Positions 52,200-61,141 of a stretch of 64,000 nucleotides of DNA are shown here, piece by piece. A model generated the notes under the pieces. The model did not search any database. It was not told the DNA's origin and was given only the letters and a program-made list of their open reading frames with translations. The stretch comes from Streptomyces sp. NBC_00708. GTDB taxonomy: Bacteria; Actinomycetota; Actinomycetes; Streptomycetales; Streptomycetaceae. The DNA is taken from contig CP108997.1 of the NCBI GenBank assembly GCA_036226585.1, forward strand, positions 5,642,001-5,706,000. Direction: 5' to 3'. Position numbers and translations under genes: made by a program. The first letter of the stretch is position 1. The number at the start of each line of letters is the position of its first letter.

Positions 52200-52239
52200 C
52201 TCATCCGATCCGTATGACCCATCGTCGCCCCCGGGCCCT

Positions 52240-52245
52240 TACTAT
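52240..52245 (+). promoter_or_regulatory. -10 element of the riboswitch-cobN transcript
   Basis: TACTAT, just before the riboswitch fold; a clear -35 at 17-18 bp is not seen. Confidence 0.35.
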
Positions 52246-52252
52246 GCCCAGT

Positions 52253-52395
52253 GACGGACCTCCGGGTCCGTCGTCGCCACAGACGGCGACAGGGGAGGAA
52301 GCCCGGTGCGAATCCGGCGCGGTCCCGCCACTGTGAGCTTGGTCCCACCCGGACCGGGCGAGTCAGGAACTCCCTTCCCCGCACGTTCGGCAGGT
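52253..52395 (+). ncRNA. Cobalamin riboswitch in the cobN leader
   Basis: The conserved core is plain: GACAGGGGAGGAAGCCCGG at 52288-52306, GGTGCGAATCC, then GGTCCCGCCACTGTGA (52321-52336), and the B12-box-like GAGTCAGGAACTCCC at 52360-52374. Adenosylcobalamin binding should lower cobN expression. A reading frame from GTG 52306 crosses it in the cobN frame but is not coding. The hairpin CGGGG/CCCCG at 52423-52440, next to the cobN ribosome site GAGGAAGG (52439-52446), is a likely expression platform acting on translation. Only cobN lies downstream on this strand; the cobG operon goes the other way. Confidence 0.92.
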
Positions 52396-52458
52396 CCGGG
52401 CAGGGGAGCTCTCGACACCGCCCGGGGCGTGGACACCCCGAGGAAGGCCAGACGCCGC

Positions 52459-55400
52459 ATGATCCTGCTCCTGTCGACGTCCGACACCGACCTGCTCAGC
52501 GCCCGCGCCTCCGACGGACCGGTCAGCTACCGGTACGCGAACCCCTCCCGGCTCCCGCTCCAGGACCTGCCCGCGCTGCTGGACGGCACCGACCTCGTCG
52601 TCGTACGCCTCCTCGGCGGTGTCCGCGCCTGGCAGGACGGCCTCGACCAAGTCCTCGCCACCGGACGCCCCGTCGTGGTCCTCACCGGCGAACAGGCCCC
52701 CGACGCCCAGCTGATGGCCGCCTCCACCGTCCCCATCGGGATCGCCGCCGAGGCCCACGCCTACCTGGCGCACGGCGGCCCCGACAACCTGGACCAGCTC
52801 GCCCGGTTCCTGTCCGACACCGTCCTGCTCACCGGCCACGGCTTCGAACCGCCCGCCGCCGCACCCTCCTGGGGCCCGCTGGAGCGCACGCCCCGCGAGA
52901 CCGAGGACGGCGCCCCCACGGTCGCGGTGCTCTACTACCGCGCCCACCACATGAGCGGCAACACCGCGTTCATCGAGACGCTGTGCCGCGCCGTCGAGGC
53001 CCAGGGCGCCCGCGCCCTCCCGCTGTACGTGGCCTCGCTGCGCACCCCCGAACCCGAGCTGATCGAGACCCTGCGGTCCGCCGACGCGATCGTGACCACG
53101 GTCCTCGCGGCGGGCGGTACCCGGCCCGCCGAGGCGTCGGCCGGCGGCGACGACGAGTCCTGGGACGCGGGCGCGCTCACCGCGCTCGACGTCCCGATCC
53201 TCCAGGCGCTCTGCCTCACCAGCTCCCACACCGACTGGCAGGACAACGACGAGGGCGTCTCCCCGCTGGACGCCGCGAGCCAGATCGCCGTCCCCGAGTT
53301 CGACGGCCGCCTGATCACCGTCCCGTTCTCCTTCAAGGAGATCGACGAGGACGGCCTGCCCTCCTACGTCGCCGACGACGAGCGCGCCGCCCGCGTCGCC
53401 GGCATCGCCGTCCGCCACGCCCGGCTGCGCCACATCCCGAACGCCGAGAAGCGGATCGCGCTCGTCCTGTCCGCGTACCCGACCAAGCACTCCCGTATCG
53501 GCAACGCCGTCGGACTCGACACCCCCGCCAGCGCGGTCGCCCTGCTGCGCCGACTGCGCGAGGAGGGTTACGACTTCGGCGACGAGGAGGTCCCCGGCCT
53601 CGCCTCCGGCGACGGCGACGAGCTGATCTACGCCCTGATCGAGGCGGGCGGCCACGACCAGGAATGGCTCACCGAGGAACAGCTCGCCCGCAACCCGGTC
53701 CGTATCCCGGCCGCCGACTACCGCCGCTGGTACGCCACCCTGCCCGCCGAACTCCGCGAGGCCGTCGAGGAGCACTGGGGCCCGCCGCCCGGCGAGATGT
53801 TCGTGGACCGCTCACGCAACCCGGAGGGCGACATCGTCCTGGCCGCACTGCGCCGGGGCAACCTGCTCATCCTGATCCAGCCGCCGCGCGGCTTCGGCGA
53901 GAACCCGATCGCGATCTACCACGACCCCGATCTGCCGCCCTCGCACCACTACCTGGCCGCCTACCGCTGGATCGCCGCCCGTGCCGAGGACAACGGCTTC
54001 GGCGCCGACGCGATGATCCACCTCGGCAAGCACGGCAACCTGGAGTGGCTGCCCGGCAAGAACGCCGGCCTGTCCGCCGCCTGCGGCCCGGACGCGGCAC
54101 TCGGCGACCTCCCGCTGGTCTACCCGTTCCTCGTCAACGACCCGGGGGAGGGCACCCAGGCCAAGCGCCGGGTGCACGCCACGCTCGTGGACCACCTGGT
54201 GCCGCCGATGGCCCGCGCCGACAGCTACGGGGACATCGCCCGCCTCGAACAACTCCTGGACGAGCACGCCCAGATCGCCGCGATGGACCCGGCCAAGCTG
54301 CCGGCGATCCGCGCCCAGATCTGGACCCTGATCCAGGCCGCGAAGCTCGACCACGACCTGGGCATCGAAGGACGCCCCGAGGACGAGGGCTTCGACGACT
54401 TCATCATGCATCTCGACGGCTGGCTCTGCGAGATCAAGGACGTCCAGATCCGCGACGGCCTCCACGTCCTGGGCGGCGCGCCGACGGGTTCCGCCCGCGT
54501 CAACCTGGTCCTCGCGATTCTCCGCGCCCGCCAGATCTGGGGCGGCCAGGCGTCCCTGCCGGGCCTGCGCGAGGCGCTGGGCCTGGACGAGTCGGCGGCG
54601 ACCCGCACGGACGCGGACACGGTGGAGGACCAGGCGCGCGCCCTGGTCCAGGCGATGGAGGACGCGAACTGGGAGCGCTCGGCCGTGGCGGCGGTCGCCC
54701 AGTCCGTTCCCGGTCCCTCGGCACGGGGCTCCGCCCCGGACCCCGCTGCTCAATCGCCGCAGGGGCTTGATTCTGTCGCCGCGATCCTCGACTTCGCCGC
54801 CGAAGAGGTCGCCCCCCGCCTGGCCAGGACCACCGACGAGCTGGACCACTGCGTCCACGCCCTGAACGGGCGCTTCGTTCCCGCAGGCCCCTCCGGCTCA
54901 CCCCTCCGAGGGCTCGTCAACGTCCTCCCGACCGGCCGCAACTTCTACTCCGTCGACCCCAAGGCCGTCCCCTCCCGCCTCGCCTGGGAGACCGGCCAGG
55001 CCCTGGCGGACTCGCTGCTCAACCGCTACCGCGAGGACAACGGCGACTGGCCGGTCTCCGTCGGCCTCTCCCTCTGGGGCACGAGCGCCATGCGCACCGC
55101 CGGCGACGACGTGGCCGAGGCCTTCGCCCTGCTCGGTGTCCGCCCGGTCTGGGACGACGCCTCGCGCCGCGTCACCGGCCTGGAGGCGATCCCGGCCGAG
55201 GAGCTGGGCCGCCCCAGGATCGACGTCACCCTCCGCATCAGCGGCTTCTTCCGCGACGCGTTCCCGCACACCATCGGCCTGCTCGACGACGCGGTCCGGC
55301 TGGCCGCCTCGCTCGACGAACCGGCCGAACTCAACCACGTACGGGCGCACACGCAGGCCGATCTGGCCGCGCACGGGGACGAACGCCGCGCCACCACGCG

Positions 55401-56118
55401 TATCTTCGGCTCCCGCCCCGGCACGTACGGCGCCGGGCTGCTGCAGCTCATCGACTCCCGCGACTGGCGCACCGACGCCGACCTCGCCGAGGTCTACACG
55501 ACCTGGGGCGGTTACGCCTACGGCCGCGACCTGGACGGCTGCCCGGCCCGGGAGGAGATGGAGACCGCGTACAAGCGCATCGCGGTGGCGGCGAAGAACA
55601 CCGACACCCGCGAGCACGACATCGCGGACTCCGACGACTACTTCCAGTACCACGGCGGCATGGTCGCCACGGTCCGCGCGCTGAAGGGCAAGGCCCCGGA
55701 GGCGTACATCGGGGACTCGACCCGCCCCGAGACGGTCCGCACCCGGACGCTGACCGAGGAGACCTCCCGCGTCTTCCGCGCCCGCGTCGTCAACCCCAAG
55801 TGGATCGAGGCGATGCGCCGCCACGGTTACAAGGGGGCCTTCGAGCTCGCCGCGACCGTCGACTACCTCTTCGGGTACGACGCCACGACGGGCGTGGTCG
55901 CGGACTGGATGTACGACAAGCTCACCGAGACCTACGTCCTGGACCCCACCAACCGCGCCTTCCTCGAACAGGCCAACCCGTGGGCCCTGCACGGCATCGC
56001 GGAACGCCTGCTGGAGGCCGAGTCGCGCGGCATGTGGGCCAAGCCCGACCCCGCGGTGCTCGAAGCGCTGCGCCAGGTCTTCCTGGAAACGGAAGGAAAC
56101 CTGGAGGGCGAGGACTGA
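52459..56118 (+). CDS. cobN: Cobaltochelatase subunit CobN
   Basis: 1219 aa from ATG 52459, with GAGGAAGG upstream; the first 51 codons of the longer open frame are riboswitch. Large magnesium-chelatase H-type subunit: YYRAHHMSGNTAFIETLCRAVE, LIHLGKHGNLEWLPGKNAGLS-like region (MIHLGKHGNLEWLPGK), LVYPFLVNDPGEGTQAKRR, and near the C-terminus GGYAYGRDLDGCP and YHGGMVATVRAL. With CobS and CobT or ChlID-type subunits (not in this window) it inserts cobalt into hydrogenobyrinate a,c-diamide using ATP, the late-insertion aerobic route. Full family length. Confidence 0.95.
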   Translation: MILLLSTSDTDLLSARASDGPVSYRYANPSRLPLQDLPALLDGTDLVVVRLLGGVRAWQDGLDQVLATGRPVVVLTGEQAPDAQLMAASTVPIGIAAEAHAYLAHGGPDNLDQLARFLSDTVLLTGHGFEPPAAAPSWGPLERTPRETEDGAPTVAVLYYRAHHMSGNTAFIETLCRAVEAQGARALPLYVASLRTPEPELIETLRSADAIVTTVLAAGGTRPAEASAGGDDESWDAGALTALDVPILQALCLTSSHTDWQDNDEGVSPLDAASQIAVPEFDGRLITVPFSFKEIDEDGLPSYVADDERAARVAGIAVRHARLRHIPNAEKRIALVLSAYPTKHSRIGNAVGLDTPASAVALLRRLREEGYDFGDEEVPGLASGDGDELIYALIEAGGHDQEWLTEEQLARNPVRIPAADYRRWYATLPAELREAVEEHWGPPPGEMFVDRSRNPEGDIVLAALRRGNLLILIQPPRGFGENPIAIYHDPDLPPSHHYLAAYRWIAARAEDNGFGADAMIHLGKHGNLEWLPGKNAGLSAACGPDAALGDLPLVYPFLVNDPGEGTQAKRRVHATLVDHLVPPMARADSYGDIARLEQLLDEHAQIAAMDPAKLPAIRAQIWTLIQAAKLDHDLGIEGRPEDEGFDDFIMHLDGWLCEIKDVQIRDGLHVLGGAPTGSARVNLVLAILRARQIWGGQASLPGLREALGLDESAATRTDADTVEDQARALVQAMEDANWERSAVAAVAQSVPGPSARGSAPDPAAQSPQGLDSVAAILDFAAEEVAPRLARTTDELDHCVHALNGRFVPAGPSGSPLRGLVNVLPTGRNFYSVDPKAVPSRLAWETGQALADSLLNRYREDNGDWPVSVGLSLWGTSAMRTAGDDVAEAFALLGVRPVWDDASRRVTGLEAIPAEELGRPRIDVTLRISGFFRDAFPHTIGLLDDAVRLAASLDEPAELNHVRAHTQADLAAHGDERRATTRIFGSRPGTYGAGLLQLIDSRDWRTDADLAEVYTTWGGYAYGRDLDGCPAREEMETAYKRIAVAAKNTDTREHDIADSDDYFQYHGGMVATVRALKGKAPEAYIGDSTRPETVRTRTLTEETSRVFRARVVNPKWIEAMRRHGYKGAFELAATVDYLFGYDATTGVVADWMYDKLTETYVLDPTNRAFLEQANPWALHGIAERLLEAESRGMWAKPDPAVLEALRQVFLETEGNLEGED

Positions 56119-56128
56119 GCCACCGGCC

Positions 56129-56824
56129 TCAGTCGCCGGTGCCGGGCTTCACACCCCATACGTAGACGACGTCGTCGAGCGCGAGCAGGTCCCACAGCTT
56201 CGCCGCGTCGTCCACGGTGAGGTTGACGCAGCCCGCCGAGCCGCCGCCGTCGTAGAGGTCGCCGGGGTGTCCGTGGAGGGCCTGGCCGCCGTCGAAGAAC
56301 TGCGAGTACGGCATGGGGGCGTCGTCGTAGATGTCGGAGACGTGGTCGCGGTCGCGCCAGTAAATGGTGTGCCGGCCGGGCCGCGTCTCCTCGGCGTCAC
56401 GGCCCGTACGGATGGGGACGGGGCCGAACACGACCTTCTTCCCCTTCTGCACCCACAGCAGTTGGCGGTCCATGTCGACGCAGGTGACCCGGCTGGTCTC
56501 GACGGGGCAGTTCCCGGCGGCGTTCGGGTCCGGCGTGGCCTCGACGACGAGCATCGCGCGGTACGTGCCGAGGTCGGCGAACCCGTCGGGGTGCGGGCGG
56601 CCCCGCTCGGTCTGGAAGGACCGGATGGCCCGGCAGTCGGCGTCGGACTGACGCCCGTCCACGGGCAGCCCGAGGTGCTTCTCCAGCTGCCGCTGGTACG
56701 GGCCGGCCGGCGCGGTGCACGCGGTGTCGCGACCGGGGGAGGCGGCCGAAGGTGCGGCGGTGCACAGCAGCGCCGTGGCCGCCGTGGCGACTGCGGCACC
56801 GATGAGGCGGTGGGGAAGGGACAC
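56129..56824 (-). CDS. Secreted L,D-transpeptidase (YkuD) with peptidoglycan-binding domain
   Basis: 231 aa from GTG 56824, which has AGGAGGT six bases upstream (the frame to 56872 is longer but has no ribosome site). Signal peptide LPHRLIGAAVATAATALLCTAAPSAAS. Residues about 40-95 form a peptidoglycan-binding-like domain (YQRQLEKHLGLPVDGRQSDADCRAIRSFQTERG). The YkuD catalytic motif is ALHGHPGDLYDGGGSAGCVNL with Cys near residue 205 and the preceding His. It makes 3-3 cross-links or attaches proteins to peptidoglycan outside the membrane. Its stop is close to the cobN stop (convergent). Confidence 0.88.
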   Translation of the reverse strand: MSLPHRLIGAAVATAATALLCTAAPSAASPGRDTACTAPAGPYQRQLEKHLGLPVDGRQSDADCRAIRSFQTERGRPHPDGFADLGTYRAMLVVEATPDPNAAGNCPVETSRVTCVDMDRQLLWVQKGKKVVFGPVPIRTGRDAEETRPGRHTIYWRDRDHVSDIYDDAPMPYSQFFDGGQALHGHPGDLYDGGGSAGCVNLTVDDAAKLWDLLALDDVVYVWGVKPGTGD

Positions 56825-56878
56825 GGCCGGACCTCCTGCGGGATCAACGGGAACGGTGTACTGCCGAGCCAATCAGCG

Positions 56879-56913
56879 GAAAAGCCCGGCCGCCCACGCG
56901 TGGGCGGCCGGGC
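56879..56913 (-). terminator. Rho-independent terminator after the SpaA-repeat gene
   Basis: Perfect 13-bp stem GCCCGGCCGCCCA / TGGGCGGCCGGGC with loop CGCG (56884-56913), followed on the minus strand by TTTTCC. Confidence 0.85.
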
Positions 56914-56924
56914 GGGTGATCGCG

Positions 56925-59423
56925 TCAGCCGCGTACGGCCTTGTGCGTGTCGTCCTTGCAGTCCTTGCCCTTGCACGGCTCACCGCGGTGGTTGGCCAGC
57001 TCCACGGTGACGCCCTCCTCGCTGTTCTCCTCCGTCACCTCGAACGGACCTGAGACGGGGTTCGCCGGCAGGACGTAGCCCTCCGGGACGGCGATCTCGC
57101 GGAGGTAGTACTCACCGAGCGGCAGGTCGTCGAACGTGCACTGCCCGTCCTCGTCGGTCGAGCAGCCCGCGTCGGCGAGCGTGTCGGGGTTCGCCCCGCC
57201 TGTCTGGAGCCCCGGCACGTCGTTGCTCTCGCGCCACAGCTCGAAGACGGCGCCGGGCAGCGGCTGCCCGTTCTTCGCGTCGGTCTTGTCCAGCGTGAGC
57301 GAACCGGTCACGGGCGGTACGGGCGTCTTGCTGTTGACGGCCGCGGCCTGGACGCCGTCCTCGGCGTTGTCCTCGGTGAGGGTCAGCGGTCCGAAGACGT
57401 TGGGGTCGGGCAGGTCGTAGCCGTCGGGCGCCCCGGTCTCGCGCCAGTAGTAGGTGCCCACGGTCGTGGTGTCGGAGCAGATGCCGTTCGCGGGGGTGGT
57501 GCAGTCGGAGACGTGGGTGTCGGGGTTGATGCCGATCGTCTGGAGGCCGGGCGTGTTGTTGGTCTCGCGCCACAGCTCGAAGTCGGCCCCGGCGAGCGGG
57601 TCACCGGTGTCGGAGTCGGTCTTGCGTACGCGGACCTCACCGGTCACGGGCGGTACGGGCGTCTTGCTGTTGACGGCCGCGGCCTGGACGCCGTCCTCGG
57701 CGTTGTCCTCGGTGAGGGTCAGCGGTCCGAAGACGTTGGGGTCGGGCAGGTCGTAGCCGTCGGGCGCCCCGGTCTCGCGCCAGTAGTAGGTGCCGGGGAT
57801 CGTCGTCGCGGTGCAGACGCCGTTCGCGGGGGTCGTGCAGTCGGAGACGTGGGTGTCGGGGTCGGCACCGTCGGTCTGGAGGCCGTCGACACCGTTGGTC
57901 TCGCGCCACAGCTCGAAGTCGGCCCCGGCGAGCGGGTCACCGGTGTCGGAGTCGGTCTTGCGTACGCGGACCTCACCGGTCACCGGCGGCACGGGCGTCT
58001 TGCTGTTGACGGCCGCGGCCTGGACGCCGTCCTCGGCGTTGTCCTCGGTGAGGGTCAGCGGTCCGAAGACGTTGGGGTCGGGCAGCTCGTAGCCGTCCGG
58101 GGCCCCGGTCTCGCGCCAGTAGTACGTGCCCACGGTCGTGGTGTCGGAACAGACACCGTTCGCCGGGGTGGTGCAGTCGGAGACGTGGGTGTCGGGGTCG
58201 GCACCGTCGGTCTGGAGGCCGTCGACACCGTTGGTCTCGCGCCACAGCTCGAAGTCGGCCCCGGCCAGCGGGTCACCGGTCTCCGCATCGGTCTTCAGCA
58301 CGCTCACCGCGCCGGTCACCGGCTGGGGACCGCCGCAGTCCGGGAGGTCGCCGTCGAACGGGTAGGCGTGGAACTCCACCCCGGCGTTGTCGCTGGTGTG
58401 GGTGAGCGAGCCGGTGGTGAAGAACCTGCCGTTCATACCGGGCAGGCTCACCGTGGTCATGGACGCCTGCTCGCCCACCAGGACGCTGCCCTGGAACTGC
58501 CCGGACCCGATGAAGGAGGCCGTGGTGGCGTCGGGCAGGTTCCACAGCAGCCGCTCGCGGTACTGGCCCAGCGTGTCGCTCCCGCTGGTGGTGTTGATGA
58601 CACGGTTCTGCCCGATCACGTTGACCAGGATCGTCGCGTCGTCGGGGATGCCGGCGAACTCGATGGACTGGCTTCCGTTGGGGGAGTTCGGGTTGACCAG
58701 GTCGAAGTCGACGTTGAACACCTGGAGGCTCGACGTCCCGTCGCCGGTGAACAGCGTCCGGTAGCCCTCGTTGACCGCGGTCCCGGTGGCCGTCCGGGTC
58801 GTGCCGTCCGGCCGCGCGTAGCACTGGCTGGCCGCCGTGAGCTCGTCGCGCAGGCCCACGTACGGGGCCGTCGCGTCGTCGTCCTGGACGGTCGTCCCGG
58901 TGACGGTTCCGGTCTGCGTGCCCGCGTAACGCACGGTGCCCTCCTCGTCGAGGAGGGCACCCGTCGTGTCCAGGGTCTGGCCGGGCGCGATGGTCACGTT
59001 GCCGCCGGCGGTCAGGAAGTCCGAGTCGACGGGCGGCGCGACGCGCGACCCCACTCCGACGATCCCGAGGTTGTACAGCCCGCCCGCTTCCGTGTTCTTG
59101 TTCTGGTCGAAGTCGTCGAGCACGACGACCCGGCCCTCGGCCTCCGCCGCCCGTCCCCGGACGAGGAAGTCGTCGCCGACGAAGATGTTGATCGCGTCGT
59201 CCCGGCCGGCGATCGGTCCGTTGTTGACCGGCGGGAACGGGTCGGGGCAGTCGCCCGGCACACACGGCCCGAGCCCGCCCGGCAGGGTGGCGGCGGCGGC
59301 CGAGGTGGCGCCCAGACCGAGGGTGAAGACGGGAATGACGGTCGCCAGGACGGCGCAGGCCGCACCCGTGGTGCGGGCGCGTGAGCGCAGCGCGGCGAGG
59401 CGCTGCTTGGGCATGGGTTTCAT
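56925..59423 (-). CDS. Choice-of-anchor A / SpaA-repeat secreted protein
   Basis: 832 aa. Signal peptide ([31 protein letters not shown]), then a choice-of-anchor A domain (about residues 70-370: [94 protein letters not shown]). Four SpaA/prealbumin-like domains follow, each with the isopeptide-type start [24 protein letters not shown] and end [14 protein letters not shown]; the first three are almost identical, the fourth diverged. The C-terminus ([16 protein letters not shown]) has no LPXTG, membrane helix or basic tail, so wall anchoring is unexplained. Likely an extracellular adhesin or coat protein; function unknown. Confidence 0.85.
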   Translation of the reverse strand: MKPMPKQRLAALRSRARTTGAACAVLATVIPVFTLGLGATSAAAATLPGGLGPCVPGDCPDPFPPVNNGPIAGRDDAINIFVGDDFLVRGRAAEAEGRVVVLDDFDQNKNTEAGGLYNLGIVGVGSRVAPPVDSDFLTAGGNVTIAPGQTLDTTGALLDEEGTVRYAGTQTGTVTGTTVQDDDATAPYVGLRDELTAASQCYARPDGTTRTATGTAVNEGYRTLFTGDGTSSLQVFNVDFDLVNPNSPNGSQSIEFAGIPDDATILVNVIGQNRVINTTSGSDTLGQYRERLLWNLPDATTASFIGSGQFQGSVLVGEQASMTTVSLPGMNGRFFTTGSLTHTSDNAGVEFHAYPFDGDLPDCGGPQPVTGAVSVLKTDAETGDPLAGADFELWRETNGVDGLQTDGADPDTHVSDCTTPANGVCSDTTTVGTYYWRETGAPDGYELPDPNVFGPLTLTEDNAEDGVQAAAVNSKTPVPPVTGEVRVRKTDSDTGDPLAGADFELWRETNGVDGLQTDGADPDTHVSDCTTPANGVCTATTIPGTYYWRETGAPDGYDLPDPNVFGPLTLTEDNAEDGVQAAAVNSKTPVPPVTGEVRVRKTDSDTGDPLAGADFELWRETNNTPGLQTIGINPDTHVSDCTTPANGICSDTTTVGTYYWRETGAPDGYDLPDPNVFGPLTLTEDNAEDGVQAAAVNSKTPVPPVTGSLTLDKTDAKNGQPLPGAVFELWRESNDVPGLQTGGANPDTLADAGCSTDEDGQCTFDDLPLGEYYLREIAVPEGYVLPANPVSGPFEVTEENSEEGVTVELANHRGEPCKGKDCKDDTHKAVRG
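57315..58322 (-). repeat. Three near-identical 336-bp tandem repeats (SpaA domains)
   Basis: Units 58322-57987, 57986-57651 and 57650-57315, each 112 codons, largely identical in DNA including synonymous positions; a diverged fourth unit runs from 57314 to about 56985. Third-position identity implies recent duplication or gene conversion. Confidence 0.9.
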
Positions 59424-59508
59424 GGCGGCATCGTGGGCAGCCCCGGCACCACCCCCGGGCGCGCGACACGGAGAGTTGCGCTGTCCAGCGGGAAGGGGTC
59501 ACCCGGAC

Positions 59509-59543
59509 GGTGGGGGTGCGGCCACGGGCCGCGCGCCCCCACC
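59509..59543 (-). terminator. Hairpin terminator after the ThuA-lectin gene
   Basis: Strong stem GGTGGGGGTGCGGCC / GGCCGCGCGCCCCCACC (one or two bulges, 3-base loop) 13 bases after the gene at 59557, before the SpaA gene. No T tract. Confidence 0.6.
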
Positions 59544-59556
59544 CTCGTACGCCGGA

Positions 59557-60792
59557 TCAGGCCGGAAGGGTCCACTGCTGGTTGGCACTGGCGTAGCAGG
59601 TCCAGATCTGGAGCCGGGTGCCGTTGGCCGAGCTGGGGCCGGTCGCGTCGAGGCACTTGCCGGACGCGGGGTTGAACAGTTCGCCGCTGCTCCGGTGCTG
59701 CCAGACCTGTGCCCCGGAGCCGTTGCAGTCGTATAGCTGCACCTTGGTGCCGTTCGCGGTCGCGGCAGCGGCGACGTCCAGGCACTTGCCGAGCGCCCTC
59801 AGCGTGCCGTCGGAGCCGGTCGTCCAGCGCTGGGCGTCGGTGCCGTTGCAGTCGTAGAGCTGGACGGCCGCGCCGTTGGCGGAGCTCGCGCCCGCCACGT
59901 CGACGCACTTGCCGCCGTAGCCGGTGATGCGGCCGGTGGCGCCGTCGGGCGGGGTGACCGGGCCGCCGTCCTGCCCGGCGGCCCAGGCGATCTCCTGGAG
60001 CAGGAGCCGGTTCTGCTGGGCGCTCGCGAAGGTGGACGACAGGGCGGTGTTCGTCGCGTAGTCCATCGCGTTGTGGCCGAAGTTGTTGTAGACCATCCGG
60101 TAGCCGCGGTTGGTCCACACGATCGGGTAATCCCCGCTGTACCAGGTCTGGCTGGGGTCGGTCCCGATGGGGAACGTCGAGGGGTCCATCGAGGCGAGGA
60201 CGTCGATCGCGGGGTTCTTCCGCAGGTCGTTCTGCCAGCTGTACCACTCGCTGACCGACGAGGTGATCGTGGCGGGGAGCCCCGCCGTCGCCGGGTGCCC
60301 GGGGTCGTCGACGCGCAGCGTTTCCTGGGTGGGGCCCCAGGTGTTGGACCGGAAGGTTCCGGTGCCGAGGAAGGTGTTGTGGTACCAGGGCCAGTCGCTG
60401 GTGTCGGTGTTGAACGCGGAGACGTGGAAGCCGACGAACCCGCCGCCGTTCTGCACGTACGACTGGAACGCGGAGCGCTGGGAGGCGGTGTGCGGGTAGT
60501 TGTCGAGGAACATCACGACCTGGTAGCCGGCCAGCTCGGTGCTGTTGAGCCGGTTCCAGTCGGTGGTGGCGGTGTACGTGAAGCCGTGAGCGGCGCCCTG
60601 CTGGGCGAACCAGGTGTTGGCCTCGTGGTCGAAGCTGATGTGCGCCGCGTCGTAGGTGCCGTCGTAGAAGGCCAGCACGCGGAAGGTGCCGGCGGCGGGG
60701 GCGGAGTGCGCCGGGGCCGCCTGGAGGCCGAGGACGAGCGCGGCCAGGGCGAGGAGCCGGAGCAGGAGGGCGGTGCCGTGTCTGACGCGCAT
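59557..60792 (-). CDS. Secreted ThuA-like protein with C-terminal ricin-type lectin domain
   Basis: 411 aa from ATG 60792 (GGGAG upstream); the longer frame to 60912 contains the promoter. Signal peptide LLLRLLALAALVLGLQAAPAHSA. Residues 35-255 are a ThuA/trehalose-utilisation-type domain of class-I glutamine-amidotransferase-like fold (RVLAFYDGTYDAAHISF, VVMFLDNYPHTASQRSAFQSYVQNGGGFVGFH). The C-terminal 130 residues are a ricin B trefoil with three QxW-type repeats (QLYDCNGTDAQRW, QLYDCNGSGAQVW, QIWTCYASANQQW), a carbohydrate-binding module. Enzymatic activity is not established for this family; a sugar-related role outside the cell is likely. Confidence 0.88.
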   Translation of the reverse strand: MRVRHGTALLLRLLALAALVLGLQAAPAHSAPAAGTFRVLAFYDGTYDAAHISFDHEANTWFAQQGAAHGFTYTATTDWNRLNSTELAGYQVVMFLDNYPHTASQRSAFQSYVQNGGGFVGFHVSAFNTDTSDWPWYHNTFLGTGTFRSNTWGPTQETLRVDDPGHPATAGLPATITSSVSEWYSWQNDLRKNPAIDVLASMDPSTFPIGTDPSQTWYSGDYPIVWTNRGYRMVYNNFGHNAMDYATNTALSSTFASAQQNRLLLQEIAWAAGQDGGPVTPPDGATGRITGYGGKCVDVAGASSANGAAVQLYDCNGTDAQRWTTGSDGTLRALGKCLDVAAAATANGTKVQLYDCNGSGAQVWQHRSSGELFNPASGKCLDATGPSSANGTRLQIWTCYASANQQWTLPA

Positions 60793-60840
60793 GGGGGACT
60801 CCCGAGGTGGGCGGAGGAGCGCAGCGGCTGAGCAGACCGG

Positions 60841-60890
60841 AGTCTGCGCGTGTACACGACAGCCCGTCAAGGTTTCTGTCAGGAAACCTT
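60841..60890 (-). promoter_or_regulatory. Promoter of the ThuA-lectin gene with 8-bp inverted repeat operator
   Basis: On the minus strand: -35 TTGACG (60870-60865), 18-bp spacer, -10 CAGACT (60846-60841). The perfect inverted repeat AAGGTTTC / GAAACCTT (60869-60876 and 60883-60890, 6-base centre) touches the -35. The remaining gap 60793-61141 (349 bases) holds only this, the palindrome CGTGTACACG at 60849-60858 and the promoter of the next gene. Confidence 0.55.
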
Positions 60891-61035
60891 CCTGGCAGAA
60901 AATCGCGCACAACTCGAACGCTGCATGTCAGCGCAGATGACCTGCGGCTTCAGAAGGCGTACGAAGACCCTGTGGTTTCCCGCGAGCGTCGGTCCAGTGC
61001 CTACAGAAGGTGAAATACCCACCCGTGCACAGGGG

Positions 61036-61101
61036 TTGACGGGCGGTCGGCGCCGCCTCTAGCTTCACGGCTTGAAATAAGGCTGACCGTGTTTCCTGTC
61101 A
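61036..61101 (+). promoter_or_regulatory. Promoter and shared motif upstream of the beta-helix lectin gene
   Basis: -35 TTGACG (61036-61041), 18-bp spacer, -10 TAGCTT (61060-61065). The first 14 bases, TTGACGGGCGGTCG, differ by one base from the same segment of the divergent promoter. TTTCCTGTCA at 61092-61101 matches, 9 of 10, the reverse complement of TGTCAGGAAA within the 60869-60890 repeat. Confidence 0.5.
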
Positions 61102-61141
61102 TGCACCTGATCCTGCATCCCGCCCACAGGAAGGCTCCCCC

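Noticed and set aside
52306..52458. N-terminal extension of CobN
   Set aside because: The open frame from GTG 52306 is made of the cobalamin riboswitch; the CobN family starts at MILLLSTSDTD (52459).
57315..58322. CRISPR-like or phage-derived repeat array
   Set aside because: Repeat units are 336 bp, contiguous and in frame in one coding sequence, without spacers.
57513..59384. 623-residue plus-strand frame opposite the SpaA-repeat gene
   Set aside because: Its internal repeats only mirror the DNA repeats of the minus-strand gene; no signal peptide or ribosome site.
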